Origin: Branchiostoma floridae
Taxonomy: Eukaryota > Chordata > Leptocardii > Amphioxiformes > Branchiostomatidae
NCBI RefSeq assembly: GCF_000003815.2
Contig: NC_049988.1
Coordinates: 18,340,518-18,404,517, forward strand
Direction: 5' to 3'
DNA length: 64,000 nucleotides
Shown here: in pieces, positions 29,456-42,130 of the stretch
How the letters are laid out: the number at the start of each line of letters is the position of its first letter
Position numbering within the stretch: position 1 is the first letter of the stretch
Notes under the pieces: model-generated
Database searches by the model: none
What the model saw: only the letters and a program-made list of their open reading frames with translations
Told to the model about the DNA's origin: nothing
Made by a program: the position numbers and the translations under genes

Positions 29456-31484
29456 TGCATCATTCTTGTACAGAGAAAGTTGTTTAAGTTTTAAAATAGA
29501 TCGAGAAAAGGAGGATTATTTTCCTGATAGATAGATATGGCACTCTTCAGTGCTATAGATGTACATTTTATGAGATGATGAATGATAAATATCATTCAAA
29601 GAAAGTCAAAGATGACAAAGATGAACAGTGTACAAGTATAATCTGATATGCACACAGTAAGAACCGTAAACCAGCATAACCATAAGCTCATGCAATAAAA
29701 ACTGCTGGAGAAGAGTTAGACTTATAGAACTGAAACTTACCAAATCAAATTTGAACGGACACAGGCATTGTTATTTATCCGACTGAAAGTTGCCATAAAA
29801 TATACTGACGACTATCAAATGCAGCTTTTACTTACTGAACTTAAAATTAAGGGCGTCTGTTCTTTAAAATGATTATAACTTTGTGATGCCCCCCAATTTC
29901 ACCATAGCATACATGTATCAGGCAAACCCCTATTCGTATCAACAAGTACATTGTATGGTCGGCAGATTTATGCAAAACTCTAAATTTATTGTTTATGTTG
30001 TATGCAATATTTTTTATAATGTGATAATTCTTATATAATAAAACATTTTCTTTCATATTTACTTCTCTGCTGGCTCTCGTTCTGGTGGTTGTTTCATCTG
30101 CTTAATGAGCTTGCAATTGTTTGCAGTACCACTAGCCAATGCTAGAGGGGGATTCTGTTAAGTTGTTGCCAAGTCTCGTGAAAACAGTCAAAGAGACATG
30201 TTCGCACTAAAGTAAATCTCAAATTGCACAGATGAGCTGACTAAACAGGGATAACAAAAAATCTTCATGCAATCAGGTGGGGCTAAATGTAAGTGTTATA
30301 TTACGAAAGCCCCACGGTAATGCTGCATGGTTGTCTGAGTCATACCTGACTAAACCGCTGGGAATACAATGTAGGCCGTCACATTTTGATGGATGTGAAA
30401 ATGGCATTGACCTGTCACGTTAGAGGTGAACAAGGTTATAGTTCTTACATCTGACTCATCTGTGCAGCCCCGCAGGTGGGTGGGTTACTGGTTCAATCTA
30501 CTATAAATCGTAGAGTAGAGTTTTCTAAAGGAGTGCATTTACATTGTTTTGGAGATTATTCACACATTCAAGTAAAAAGTAAATGTGTAGAGTCTGTTGC
30601 TCTTTGCATCATTCTCCGTTTTCGGAATGCTTGAAATTACATTATCTTGAATTTCCTCTTTGTATAGATGTCATCGATGCATAATTTATTGATTTGATGT
30701 TTGGGTTATGAAGCCATTTTTAGGGAAACCGTATTTAGAGGTAGCCTTTTTTTTTTGGATATGCATCAGTTGCATCTTAATGGCAACATAATTGTATTAT
30801 CAATGACATTATGCAAAACATGAAAGTATGACATACAAATTTTACACTGTAGGCTGTAATTGGTTTGGTTTCTATATTATGTGGGATATTTATGAGGATG
30901 AATCTTCTTTCTTAGTGATACAGACGTGCAGACAGAGTATGGTATACTGAACAATAGATTCTTCATTTTTGTTCTTTGACATCTTCTTTAATTTTGCAAT
31001 CTACTTTCGCATTCCATGACAAGAATTTGTTAAGTTTTATTTTCCAATTGTTCATTTTTCTTTATTTCAATTTATAGCATATATATGGTAATTTTGTAGC
31101 CCAGGTTTGTTCAATTTACAGTATGGTCAATTTTTTTTTTAAACGACCGAAAATTGATGCGCGCGTGTATGTCATCTATGTTGTCAAATCAACATGGCCT
31201 AATACAAATCAAACAACTGGATAAACTTTTTTTAAAGTTATCTTTCATCAGTCTCCACTAGTAGGTCATTCTAACATCTCCAACTCTAATCTCCTATTGG
31301 CTCCTGCGAGTTCCAAGCTGCTATTTATAAGATCACAACAAGGATGGGGAAACGGCAGAAGGACGGAAACACGGTCTGCACAGGATACGGTGGTGTCAGA
31401 AGATTACCCCAAAACTGGGTCCTACAGCAATACGGAGCTTGTTGCTTATGTCCGTTGTTAACCTGACTCTAGGAGCAGAGGTAC
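29456..31484. other. Intergenic, no gene recognised
   Basis: AT-rich sequence without supported exons. AATAAA at 29694-29699 (plus) is the first clear polyadenylation signal after OSGEPL1 and would place the transposon at 28317-29453 inside its 3' UTR. Confidence 0.5.
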
Positions 31485-31492
31485 GGTCTGGA

Positions 31493-31762
31493 CTAGTCTC
31501 CAAGCAGATCCTACGGTGTCATAGGATAGTATCAAAGCCCAGGCCAAGGAGTATAGCCGGCCAAAGGGAGTCAAACAGGCACCTCCATCCGGTTGCATAC
31601 ACACTCCTACTAGGCGGGCTTCACTCCTCTGCCAGCTTTTGATACTATACCGTAGCATAAGATAGCATCAAAAGCTGGCAGAGTCCACCAGTAGCAAATA
31701 ACACACTCCTAGGTCAGCTTTTGATACTATCTTATGCTACCGTAGGATCTGCTTGGAGATTA
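31493..31762. mobile_element. hAT-like MITE with TCTCCAAGCAGATCC ends
   Basis: 270 bp flanked by the 8-bp direct repeat GGTCTGGA (31485-31492 and 31763-31770). Inverted ends share TCTCCAAGCAGATCCTACGG. An internal inverted repeat around AGCTTTTGATACTAT makes it strongly self-complementary. An 8-bp duplication is typical of hAT elements. Confidence 0.75.
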
Positions 31763-31798
31763 GGTCTGGATGTGCGTCTGTCCAGTTTACCAGGTGAT

Positions 31799-32009
31799 AC
31801 TGTAAAGAGGGAAATGTTTGCTGTGGTTTTATGTTTGTGGTTTTCACAGCGACCGTCTCATTGCAAACTTACAGCCATGGCGAACACTCACCCTTTCATG
31901 GGGGCATGGCAGTTTGAAATACAAACTTGAAAGCACCACGAACACTCCATTTTCTCACTACTGCAAAATTAAATCTCCACAAACATTTCCCCTTTTACCG
32001 TAGTAACAG
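31799..32009. mobile_element. ACTGTAAAT-type foldback MITE, diverged
   Basis: Contains GTGGTTTTATGTTTGTGGTTTTCAC and CACTACTGCAAAATTAAATC in inverted relation, as in the cleaner copy at 33235-33379. Confidence 0.6.
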
Positions 32010-32381
32010 ATGATTTCAGATGAAGCCTAGTAGATGCACTCTACTAGAAGATAAAGGATGTAAAAGAATGATCTTAAAATCGGATGCAAAACCAAGAATG
32101 AAAACTGACAAACATTTTCCCAAAAATCCCACCAAGAGTTTGGTCTGTATCCGCTAGAAAAGAAACTAACATTTTCCCAAAACCCAAAAGTTTGGTCTGT
32201 ATCTGCTAGAATTGTTCCTGACTGACTGAGGTAAAACCTCTCCAGGCTGTCACAAATATCTACATACCCGGGATGGTTGGTGACATGCCAGACACACCTT
32301 TGGGCAGTACTGGGGAACCACCTGTTTGATTGGGCAGGAAGGATAGCAGAGATTTGGAAGAGGACAGAAAAGAGAAGTTAC

Positions 32382-32521
32382 TGTAAATGTTGAAATTTAA
32401 GTTTGCTAGGATTTAAGTTACATTTGTAGTAAGTTTCTTTAGACTGGTGAGTAGCTGTCAGAATGTCACCATGGCTACCACAAAATTAAATCCCCGCGAT
32501 CTTAAATGCATTTACAGTAAT
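32382..32521. mobile_element. ACTGTAAAT-type foldback MITE
   Basis: Begins ACTGTAAATG and ends TGCATTTACAGTAA, with internal CCACAAAATTAAATCCCCGC. Confidence 0.65.
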
Positions 32522-35183
32522 TTCTCTTTTCTGTCCTTCCAAATCCAAATAAATCAGATGTCAAAATATGACTTTAACTTAAGCTTTATTCAAATTGCAG
32601 CAGGGACAATGCAATATTGACACTCTAAGCAGCTATAACTGATATTGTGACCACATACATTTATATTACACATTACAAAAATGAACAAAACATGACAATT
32701 TGTCAGTCCGTTCATGAGAAAATCTCTTTCAAAGTCCTATACTGAATTAGCCCTTGCAGTTCTATCTACAATCTACCACTCAAAAATCACGACAATAGCA
32801 ATTATACAGAACTCAGATATCAAAACTGGAAGTTCTGATGCAGTATTGTAAAAAGCTCTTTCCACATACTATGCATCAAGACATCATGCCATTGCCAACT
32901 GATTTTGATAGTCAAAAACCAAGAAAATGGAAAAACAGTAACTTTGTTGCTGCTTTGAACTAATACTAGTACTAATACTTCATAACAAAACCCAAAAAAT
33001 ATTGATTTTCATTCTAGATATAGATAACCACAAACCCCTGAGGTTACACTTCTCTCAAGGATGTTTCATGAAACCCCCATTCACACCCTTGGAATGTCAG
33101 AGTCAACCATAGTAAATCTTTACTGTAAAGACAAGGTCCAGCCGGCAACCTTAGTTATCACAAAAAAGACATGACCAAATCTCAACAAAGCAGGTTGGTT
33201 TATCCATTGTCTGAGAGCATTTTCAAAATAACACACTGTAAATGCAGAAAAATTTGCGGTGGTTTAATGTTCGTGGTTTTCGCGGTAGCCGCTTCATGGC
33301 GAACTTAAAACCACCGCGAAAAGTCCTTTATCCTGCTACTGCGAAAGAAATCCCCACGAACTTAAATGCATTTACAGTAACATAGCATAAGTCTCTTACT
33401 TTATATCAAGATAAAAGAAGTTTCTGAATTGTCCCTTGGTATTGTCATAGCCCCCAGTGCAGGAAAGGCTTTCGGGTTTTAAAGGCTTTAAAAAATTGCT
33501 TTCACGTGGAAGCAATACTGGAAGCACTCACAACTGAGCCTTCGCTACACTTACCTCAGTCATTTGGAATTAAGGAAGACATTTTCCAAATTTCCACGGA
33601 TATCATGTTGAGACCTTGACAATGCAAGTTGTTACACTCTACACAGCCTATTGTGTTACATTTAGAATCTACCAAAAATCAATCAATCAAAATTAGTATT
33701 CTTCAAGTTCAACAGATCAGCCCACTGGCAGCACATAGACAAATTGCGTCCAATGTCACATGTATATCTAAACTGTTGGACTCATTATAAAATCATTGGC
33801 ATTGGCATTACAAGACTGCTACACTTAGGATATGCGATATACATATACAACAATATATCCTCAATTGTGACATATGAAACACTTTATCAGTAGTGTCTGT
33901 TGTTCAATTTTCACTTGGTTTCCTTAGAGTTGTATTAGGATATTTTCAATTCCATCATGATATATCATCCATGTAAATGATATAACAATAGGGATATTAG
34001 TTGTAAACCCACTTTCTTCTACCTAAGGCCAAACCAATTTGATTGCATGGTTCTCGGAGCCATAAATTAAAGTAGAATTGGAAGATCAAGATCTAATAGT
34101 AGACGGTAAAGTTTGTAGCTCGGTTCAATATCAGAAGGTGAATAAAATCAAAGTCAATTTTTCTTTATAAACGTCTATTCTATATTTTATCCATTTCCAG
34201 AAAATAAAATTGTTGTGGCCTAAATTAAAGAACATACTAAGTAATTGTGGCAGCCTGGGGACCCAGACAGGTGAAACCAGAGCCAGTTGAAGTTATAGCA
34301 TGGCTGTGAAATTTTTAACATAACACAGATGTGAGGAGCACCTATTAAGAAAAGGTTCCTTCCCAGTGAAAAAAAAGGCCTGCATTCAATCAAGGCATAT
34401 AAAACTTGCATCAAGTGGTGCACTGCAGGGGGCTGGGTAAAGTTTGGGCTGTAGGAAGAGTGTGTTTTCATACATGATCTTTTGATGTTTCAGTGTAAAA
34501 ACAATCTGAATACTATATGCTGATACAATTAACAAAACGACAATGAAATGGAAAAGCTTTATCAGAAGATAAGTCCTTATAGGATATTATCTCAGAATTG
34601 TGTAAATCCTAAGTCTTTTAGCACAGCAAATTGCTCACCATTTTTGGTATTGTAAATCTGTGGTAAATCCATTCATTTTACATGTTGGTTTTATTGTGCT
34701 GTAGGAGTCAAATTTTCTTCTTTTTGCTGTGTTTTAAATTAGCAGCTGAAGTAGTTCTATTCAGTACATAATGCATAGAAATAGAAATAAGTCATACAAG
34801 GGAGACGTATATTCCCAGTATCATAAATTTGCATTAGAGCAGCTTCTACAAAACCCATCTAAGTAATATCAAACCACTGCAAAGTTTCAGTATTAATATT
34901 TCCATTAGAAGTTTAAACAATAATAATCACCCCTGCAACAATTAATGAAATGTCCCGACATAGGCACAGGCAAATTTCTTCAAAGTGAACAGAAGTCCCC
35001 CAAGAGAGCCATATAGAAATTCCACCCTCAGATCATCCACCATTTAGTCATGGTGCTTACGGGTAATTGGTCCTAATGAGCTAAAGGCAAGCCTCCAGAC
35101 TTGTTGCTTTGGGGGCTGTTTTCTGATTTTCTGAATTTTTTTCTGTGATTGTAACTATCGAGTTCGAGCCACAGCCCCTACAT
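32522..35183. other. Noncoding region with one foldback copy
   Basis: About 2.6 kb of low-repeat AT-rich sequence. On the minus strand AATAAA at about 32585-32590 lies near the left edge, so part of it could be the 3' UTR of a minus-strand gene. No coding exon was found to support that. The MITE at 33235-33379 lies within. Confidence 0.35.
33235..33379. mobile_element. ACTGTAAATGCA foldback MITE, best copy
   Basis: ACTGTAAATGCAG at the left and TGCATTTACAGTAA at the right; AATTTGCGGTGGTTTAA pairs with TTAAAACCACCGCGAA. It is a nearly complete inverted repeat of about 145 bp. Confidence 0.8.
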
Positions 35184-35340
35184 TTCAAGCAGAGGTTAGG
35201 GTCCGGCTTTTTTAGTCATTTTTATCGGGCTTTCTATTTTGTACTCTTTCTTGATGTGTAGGTGCAAGACATCAAGAAAGAGTATAAAATAGAAAGCCCG
35301 ATAAAAATGACTAAAAGCCGAAGCCTAACCTCTGCTTGAA
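35184..35340. mobile_element. Foldback element, TTCAAGCAGAGGTTA type
   Basis: 157 bp with arms of about 73 bp: TCGGGCTTTCTATTTTGTAC pairs with the inverted GTATAAAATAGAAAGCCCGA. Half copies of the same interior occur at about 37788-37870, 44731-44805 and 50740-50830. Confidence 0.8.
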
Positions 35341-35913
35341 GAGTTGAAGAGTACACAGCCCCCAAGTCTTTACTAGACATGCTATCAGAAAAAGTTGAAA
35401 TCAGAAAGCCAGTACTGTAGACCTTGAAACTTCTGCAGTGGTTTTACTCTCCTGCAAATTAAAGCTTAAACCGCGAAATAAAACAGCTGTGAAAGTGAAT
35501 TTATAATTCACACCATACAAAAAAAGCATCATAAGCCCCCAAGAAGCCTACTATGGGGGCTATAACACATAATTGATCATAATGGGCTATTACAATAAAA
35601 AGGCTACACATCAGAGACTAGCCCCACCTTACCCCCTGGTCACAACTGAATCCCCCCCTTTTGTATCCCCAAATAAAGGCAGGGGCTTCAAAGCCAGGCA
35701 GGAGTGGATAATCCCCCACCGTGGTGTGTGTCACAGGATGTCAGAGGAAACTATTTCCATATGCTTCCTCTAGCAATGCCTCCTGGGTATAGCTGAGTGG
35801 AGCTGGGTTGGCCCGCCTCCTGGCTGGGAGCTCATTTGACTGCCAGGCACACAGGAGTAAGGAACTCACACACAACGTACAGTACAGTCTGCAGGGCTAA
35901 CCCGATTCACAGG

Positions 35914-35950
35914 ATGCTGCTCAACACTGTTCTACTTCTGCTGTCCTTTG
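35914..35950 (+). CDS. Candidate signal-peptide first exon
   Basis: ATG in purine context (AGGATGC) encodes MLLNTVLLLLSFG, then the strong donor GTGAGT at 35951. A 37-bp first exon ending in phase 1 right after a hydrophobic core is the usual design of secreted and type I membrane protein genes in animals. No later exon was found with confidence in the remaining 28 kb on the plus strand, so the first intron may run past the window edge. Protein identity cannot be given. Confidence 0.45.
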
Positions 35951-36084
35951 GTGAGTACATCACTTTTCAGATCCAAGTAGTAATTTCAGGGGGAATCTTT
36001 TGAGTAGTGTAGTCGTTCCACAGATGGTTTGGGAAAGCTGGGGATGGTAACTTGGATTATGCGTAGACAAGTTGTGAGACTGTT

Positions 36085-36352
36085 TATGAAAGTTTGTAGG
36101 TTGGATATGCGTGGAGTGTTCGTTTTGGTAGAGTTGTGGAAAGGGGTTTACTGTAGTTTGTGGTGTTTTAGGAGTACATGCCACAAGGCTTGTGGTAATT
36201 GCCTGGTATCCATAGATTATAGCTCCCGAGTCTCTTCTGTCCTCTCCATTCCAAGTGTTTATGAAAGTTTGTAGGTTGGATATGCGTGGAGTGTTCGTTT
36301 TGGTAGAGTTGTGGAAAGGGTTACTGTAGTTTGTGGTGTTTTAAGAGTTCAT
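36085..36352. repeat. 95-bp direct duplication around a MITE fragment
   Basis: 36085-36175 and 36258-36350 share GAAAGTTTGTAGGTTGGATA, GCGTGGAGTGTTCGTTTTGG and GTAGTTTGTGGTGTTTTA. Between them, 36199-36250 is half of the GCCTGGTATCC foldback family (GCCTGGTATCC...TATAGCTCC.GAGTCT). Confidence 0.8.
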
Positions 36353-37785
36353 CTACACTTTGGGTTGTGGTAGTAGAAAATGGAGGGTTTTTAATCATTA
36401 ATGACTAGCAGATGACACAGATAAAGAGCTCATCATCACAGATGTTTGGAGTTGAGGTAATCTGAGGGATCAGATGTCAAAGGGAGGTCTGCTTTTCTAA
36501 ACTTCTGTCTCATTTTTTGTAACTATTCAGACTTTTTCTTGCATTTCTCCATAATTGTAGACAGTGCAGAAGTACGTCTGTGAGTTAATTCCTGAAGAAT
36601 TTTGAGACTAAACAAATCATGATCAGTCTTGATTAGGATTTGTCACTCAGCTTTGATGAGTCAAAAGTTTGAATGATTCCATCTGTTGAATAATTCTGAA
36701 CAGGATTTTATGGAGTGGAGTAGAACTAGACTTTAGCTAGTCATAATTTTTTATTAAGAAAATGATGACTGTCTTTTAAAATTTTGGAAAGTAGACATAC
36801 CTGCAAATTAAAGGTTCATTAAATGTAGAATGTTACGTCAAATAAAGATGACCATGGGTGACTCTCTTAAAGTTCAAATTGTCAAATTTCTGCAATCTCA
36901 AAAGGGTTCACTTTTTACATTGCCTTCAGTTGATGCCAGCACAGTATACAGTATACAGAGAAAAAGCATAGAAGGACAAGCTATATATTACAATTCAATT
37001 AGGGGCTAGGTCCTGCCAGCAGCCTATGTTTACATTGTGTCAAGGGCGGTCAACCAATTTTGATGGCTGAGAGCTTTTCAGTGCTGAACTGGGTCTGACC
37101 CTTCTATGCCCTGCAAGCCTGGGGTGGACTACTGTACTTTAATTGGTTGCTGTTTGTTTAAATTTATAGTTTGTCTTTGTTGTCAGTTTTATTTGTCTTT
37201 GATAGAGCTACACAGAAGGTTAGGATTAGCTCACTGTTGGTAAAGTCAGGGATGGTTTAAAAAGAAGTCCAAAGAAATACTTGATTGATTTGGTATTTCA
37301 TTTTTCGTTCCATTAGTACATTACATTACGTTTTATTTATCTTGGAAAGCTGTATTTTGTTGTCATGCATCTTTTGTTATCAGTTTTATTTTTCTTGAAT
37401 ATGTCTACACAAGAGATTCTAGGGAGTTTGGGAAGTTTGTCTATGATGGTCTGGTGAAGTAAAAGAATACTTGAGTGATATGCTGTGTGTTTGTCATCCG
37501 TCTTTTGTTGTGGTTTTTCCTACACAAAAGATTCTTGGAATAGGTGACCTGACAGTGCGTCATTGTGAAGGGGGAATTTGTTGCCTATTGTGTTACATAA
37601 TTGGGGCATATCAGTGACATTATCAAGGATAGGGGTTCTCCTTTTCCTTTGGCCATAAAATACATGTGTGATTGATTTCCTTGATTCATGAATCATGGTT
37701 GTCAATTATTCTTTATAGCATCACAAATGATGGACAAAAGACAGTGTTTATTTGCTCAATGACGAGTATTTTATAGATGCTTATT

Positions 37786-38070
37786 CTCCAAGCAGAGATT
37801 TGGCTCCAGCTGTTTTTTTTACATTTGGTTAGGTGTTTTATTGGGCTTGCTATTGTGTACTGTCTTCATGTCTTACAGCCATATAGAGGCTATCTTTTTC
37901 TGGCTTTAGTTTACTCCTTTCTGTTACATGAATGTTAGACATCCAGGTTAGCAATATTCAGAATCTTCCCTTTTTTATCCAGTTGAACGTTAAACCGGAG
38001 AGTGAGTGTTGAAATTCAGATACAATTCAATCTCTACCAACTGGATAAAAAATGGAGATTTACTTCCACT
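37786..38070. repeat. Half foldback and a dispersed repeat
   Basis: 37788-37870 is a one-armed copy of the CTCCAAGCAGAG element with the TTGGGCTTGCTATTGTGTAC interior. 37930-38070 has GTTAGACATCCAGGTTAGCA and CAACTGGATAAAAAATGGAG, a repeat shared with 11370-11460 and the ANKZF1 3' UTR. Confidence 0.6.
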
Positions 38071-38438
38071 GGTTCCAGACTTTCCAGTTGGGTTGACCTG
38101 TAGCCTGGATACCAGACCTCGTCCCAATCTCAATACTATCTAGTATCATGCAGGGTAGCCACTACCACACACTCCCCTTTCTGTTTTTCTTCAAAATTCT
38201 TTGACTTTGAGCTACATACATGTAGTACATGTAGTGCTCACATGTATGGTAGATTTCACCCAAGATTGCCAATTGATAGTAGGCACCGCAGATGACAGAG
38301 AAAAGACAGTAGTTTCATCCTTGATGAAGATTGATGAGGGAATGTGCTCTGACACAGATATGTCAAACAGTGACACATCCTGCATCCATTTCTCACAACA
38401 AGGCCTCATGTTATGCTAGGGTCACGTTTCAAAACCTA

Positions 38439-38513
38439 GCCTGGTTTCCAAACTCTAGCCCGATTTCTCAAAGTATCAAAGATATTTTTGAGGTTGGGGT
38501 ATGGTATCCAGGC
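38439..38513. mobile_element. GCCTGG foldback MITE
   Basis: 75 bp between TA dinucleotides; GCCTGGTTTCC at the left and GGTATCCAGGC at the right. Related copies are at 40621-40711 and 50647-50737, with halves at 36199 and 38104. Confidence 0.6.
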
Positions 38514-38519
38514 TATTCA

Positions 38520-40270
38520 AAACCAGGCTAGCAGGGCTATTTGCAGAAAGAAAAAGAAAAGTGTTTATGACAGGAAAACACACAAATTATGTTCAATGGC
38601 TGGCTGTTTTTTCCCACATTTTGTGTGTGTGTGTGTTCATTCTTTGTCCTCTTAAAATTGTATTCATCTTTTTGCATATCAATTCATAGTTAGGATATAA
38701 TTTATTAAACCTAGCTGCTCTCTAACAAGGTCTCTTAGGTGTAACTGATAACGTAATTGTAATTTGTTATCTGAAACGTCTGACCATTTCCAAAATCATA
38801 TCCAGTTGCGATTGAGTGATTGATATTTGGTGCCTGTATTTTTTCCCCTTTATTATCATAGTCATACTTATCATAGTGTCACGCTGTGATACTTTTCGTT
38901 CTTACAAACTGCCTAGCTAGGCCCTATTTAGAATAGAACAGTGAGTCAGTGACCCAAGCCTAATGAGGGAGGGGGGCAGGCTGGTCAGACGTCCCTGTTG
39001 CTTCTGGGAATAACGGTTCTCCTGAGCCTTGTTTGACATTGAGGACATTTTTTGAAGGTCAACCTCTGCCCTTGGTGCACAGAAGGTCACACAAAGCTCT
39101 CCAGATATTTTGTAGACAGGACATAACGATGGATAAGAGTGACATGCAATATTTTATGTCCCAACTTGTAATTTTAATAGAGTATTTCACAATAACTGGT
39201 ATCTAAGATTTAGATAGATTTAAGATTTAGAAGTTTAGATAAATGTTTTTCACAAGTGTCCTTGTAGAAAGTTTGTTCTGCAACTTGTAAACAGTACAGC
39301 CAGTCTGTGTATCCCAAATGAGTTGTTTAGAAGCTGTGTAAGGCTATCTATATCACTTGGTGGTTGGTGTTTATATTCACTATCAGCGAGGCAGAACTCT
39401 GTAAACAAGTTGTACACTTGAAAAGTTTCACGGCTTCTTACACAGGCTAAGTCCCGATTACTTACAATAACTTTCTCTCCTCTTACACTTGTTAAGCTGC
39501 CACTTAAAATGCTGCTCAGAAATGTGAGCATATGTATTGTGTGACGTCAGGGAAAGCGGGCAACCGTGTGTCTAACTTTGCAAACTTTGCTATTGGTGCA
39601 ATCGGTTTTATCAAAGCTCCTTTTTTCATGAAACCTCCTTGGTGCATAGTTTGTGAGACACAAACTTTGCTTTGCAGGGCTGTATATATAAACTGGCCCC
39701 TCCGCCTTCTAGGCCAGCCTGATGTTGGGCATGCTGCTTTATGTATAAGCGAGATTTAATCAGGCTACTTGGTGCATTATGCAGCAATGCTATGGCTTGT
39801 GTCTTCAGCCAAGCACACTGGGTCACTCCTTGTCTTCTCAATAGGTGTGCTGGGTTCTTTTACGAGCAGAGGTTTTGATGCTGTAGATCCTCTACATTGG
39901 CTTCACATTCTTATCCGATGAAACAATGTGTCTCTCGGCAGTCGTGCCTAGAACTTAGAAGTAGAACAGTGTGTTAGATATTTTTTTCCAAGAGATTTAG
40001 AGATTTTTAATTTTGAGAGATTGATAAAAAAAAATTAATGTTAAGTAACTTGCACGAATCTCGATATAAAAGAGCTTAAGGAACAGATTTTACTTCAAGA
40101 AAGGTAGGATGATGTTAAAGAAAAGTCTCCCTAGATAGTCCAAGGATTTAAGGAGAGAGTTCCACCAAGGTTGGATTTAACCCCCAATCCCTATGGAATG
40201 TGGTAATCATAACACAGACATACGGAATCTGTCCTTTTTCCTTGGGTTTTTCTCTCAATGCCAAACAGTA
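38520..40270. other. Noncoding, no gene recognised
   Basis: No supported exon. A minus-strand frame of 93 codons at 39250-39531 is open but not recognisable. TATATATAAA at about 39682-39691 resembles a TATA box without a downstream gene. Confidence 0.4.
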
Positions 40271-40575
40271 GTGTCCATGTTGTTGCAATGTCTTATGAAA
40301 CCCAACAATTTTCTTCAATTTCAAACGGTATTTTTTTCAGTGTCAAACACTGAATTGTCTCTGTTGTTTTAGTGTCTTCTTAAACCAAAACTTCTCTCTC
40401 AATGCCAAACACTATTGTCTCTGTTGTTCCAATGTCTTATTAAATCCAACAATTTTCTTCCATTTCAAACAATATTTTTTTCAGTGTCAAACACTGCTGT
40501 CTCTGTTGTTTAACCTTTTTAAACCTGACATTTTTTCCTCTCAATGCCAAACATTTATTGTCTCTGTTGTTTCAA
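40271..40575. repeat. Tandem repeat with CAAACA and GTCTCTGTTGTT
   Basis: Alternating phrases CAATGCCAAACA, TTGTCTCTGTTGTT, AATGTCTTATTAAA and TTTTTTTCAGTGTCAAACACTG recur four to five times with a period of about 60-120 bp. Confidence 0.7.
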
Positions 40576-40617
40576 TGACCCAACTTTTTTCAATGACAGA
40601 CTTTGCAGTTTAATTAT

Positions 40618-40714
40618 TAGCCTGGTATCCAGCCGTATTATAGCTCCGGAGTCTTTATTTGCGGAGAGGACAGAAGAGTCTCGGGAGCTATATTACGACT
40701 GGATACCAGGCTAT
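40618..40714. mobile_element. GCCTGGTATCC foldback MITE, best copy
   Basis: TAGCCTGGTATCCAG at the left and CTGGATACCAGGCTA at the right. TATTATAGCTCCGGAGTCTT pairs with the inverted GAGTCTCGGGAGCTATATTA. Flanked by TA. Confidence 0.8.
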
Positions 40715-41139
40715 TCAATTATAGCTGAGCATCCGAAAGTCACTGTCATCATGTCAATAAAGCTGGTTTTCTTATTTGTTTGTCACAAAGGTCAAAATCA
40801 AACACCTGTTTTAAATTCTAATCATTACCTGAATCCAGAAGTGAAATAGCATTCCTCACTGCTAAGCCAGGTTTAAGTTCGGGCTCAACCTTTTCACATT
40901 CCAATTACCCTTTCCTGCCCCTTTTACTTTTAAGGGCACAGAGGCCGTGGGTTGAGGCTAATATAAATTTAGGTTATAACAAGCTTAAAGTTCCCAGGCA
41001 ATTTTTAGATCGTTAACACTCAATTCCACTCATTATCATGTATGTGTGAGGCACTTAGCACTGTCATGATAGAACAGCTGTTTTAACAACTGCTTACGCC
41101 ACAGCAACTAAGCAAGGTAATTTGTAGCAGTATTTCACA

Positions 41140-41480
41140 AATTTGGAAAGAAAAAGGGAAAGGGAAAAGTCTGTACTAGTTTCAAGGAGTGAATGTAGTC
41201 ATTATCAAGTTTTCTCTATTTTTATCTTGGGCTTGATTTTGCTTTTTATATGTCTGAAAAAAATGAAATGACTTGAAAACAGTACAGTTTGAAGGGAAAT
41301 TCTGTACACACAGTTTCAAGGAGTATTATAATGTAGTCATACCATAAAGAATTTTTTTAAAAGGCTCTATTTTTATCTTGAGCTTGATTTCAGTTTTATA
41401 TGCCTGAAAATCAAGGAAATGGGAAATGACATGAAAACAGAAACTGAGGGGAAATTCTGTACTTTGGCACAGAGAGTTTC
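41140..41480. repeat. Tandem repeat of about 165 bp
   Basis: Two to three units carry TTTCAAGGAGT, AATGTAGTCAT, CTCTATTTTTATCTTG.GCTTG and GGGAAATTCTGTAC. Confidence 0.75.
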
Positions 41481-41969
41481 AAGGTCAGTGAATGTAGTCA
41501 GTCTCAAGCTATCCTCACAGGCTCTGCTTTCATTTTATAATCCTGACCTCTTTGACTATTTTATGTCTTAAACCAAGGAAATAGTTTTGTGTGGCCTAAA
41601 GTTGGGAATGTTGTATAAATCAGGGATACAGACAGTCTCTACTCTGTAGTGACAGAGCATATTTGAACAAGATTTAGAGGATGAATTACTTGTTTAGACG
41701 TAGAGGCCCACAGTACACATTCTCACATGGCTTTCAACATACTGGGAATGTAAGAAAATATATAGAATTACAAATGAAGATTATCTAGTGTTACCTACAT
41801 AAAGGATGTATATGTGCATGACTAATAGAATTTAGAATTTCAATATAAGATGCTGAAACAGAAACTAAAACTGGCAAGCAAGATAGTCTCCAGAAGGACC
41901 AGAGACAAAAAGTTTACTCCAGTCCACGGTGAAAAAATCTGAACAAGAATATGAGGGTCTGCATGGGGG

Positions 41970-42130
41970 GTCCCAACAACGATTTACGCTGAATTCAGAA
42001 GGACCCCCTACGTATTACGCTATATACGTATTACGCTACGTGTTACACTAAATTTGCTGTCCTCGCTACGAATTACGCAGATAAGATGGTTTTCCCTACG
42101 AATTACGGGAAATGAAATAGGCTGCCTACG
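41970..42130 (-). repeat. Cluster of CGTAATTCGTAG-like motifs
   Basis: Plus-strand phrases TACGTATTACGCT (twice), TACGTGTTACACT, TACGAATTACGCA and TACGAATTACGGG occur within about 110 bp. On the minus strand they lie in a frame running on to 42292. Origin unknown; possibly the edge of a larger repeat. Confidence 0.5.

Noticed and set aside
31344-31466. Short ORF with upstream CCAAT-like and TATA-like sequences
   Set aside because: TATTTATAAG lies only about 14 bp before the ATG, so transcription would start after it; the 40-codon product is not recognisable and the sequence abuts a transposon.
39250-39531. 93-codon minus-strand ORF
   Set aside because: Protein-like in parts, but no splice context, start signal or family; could be chance or an old transposon fragment.
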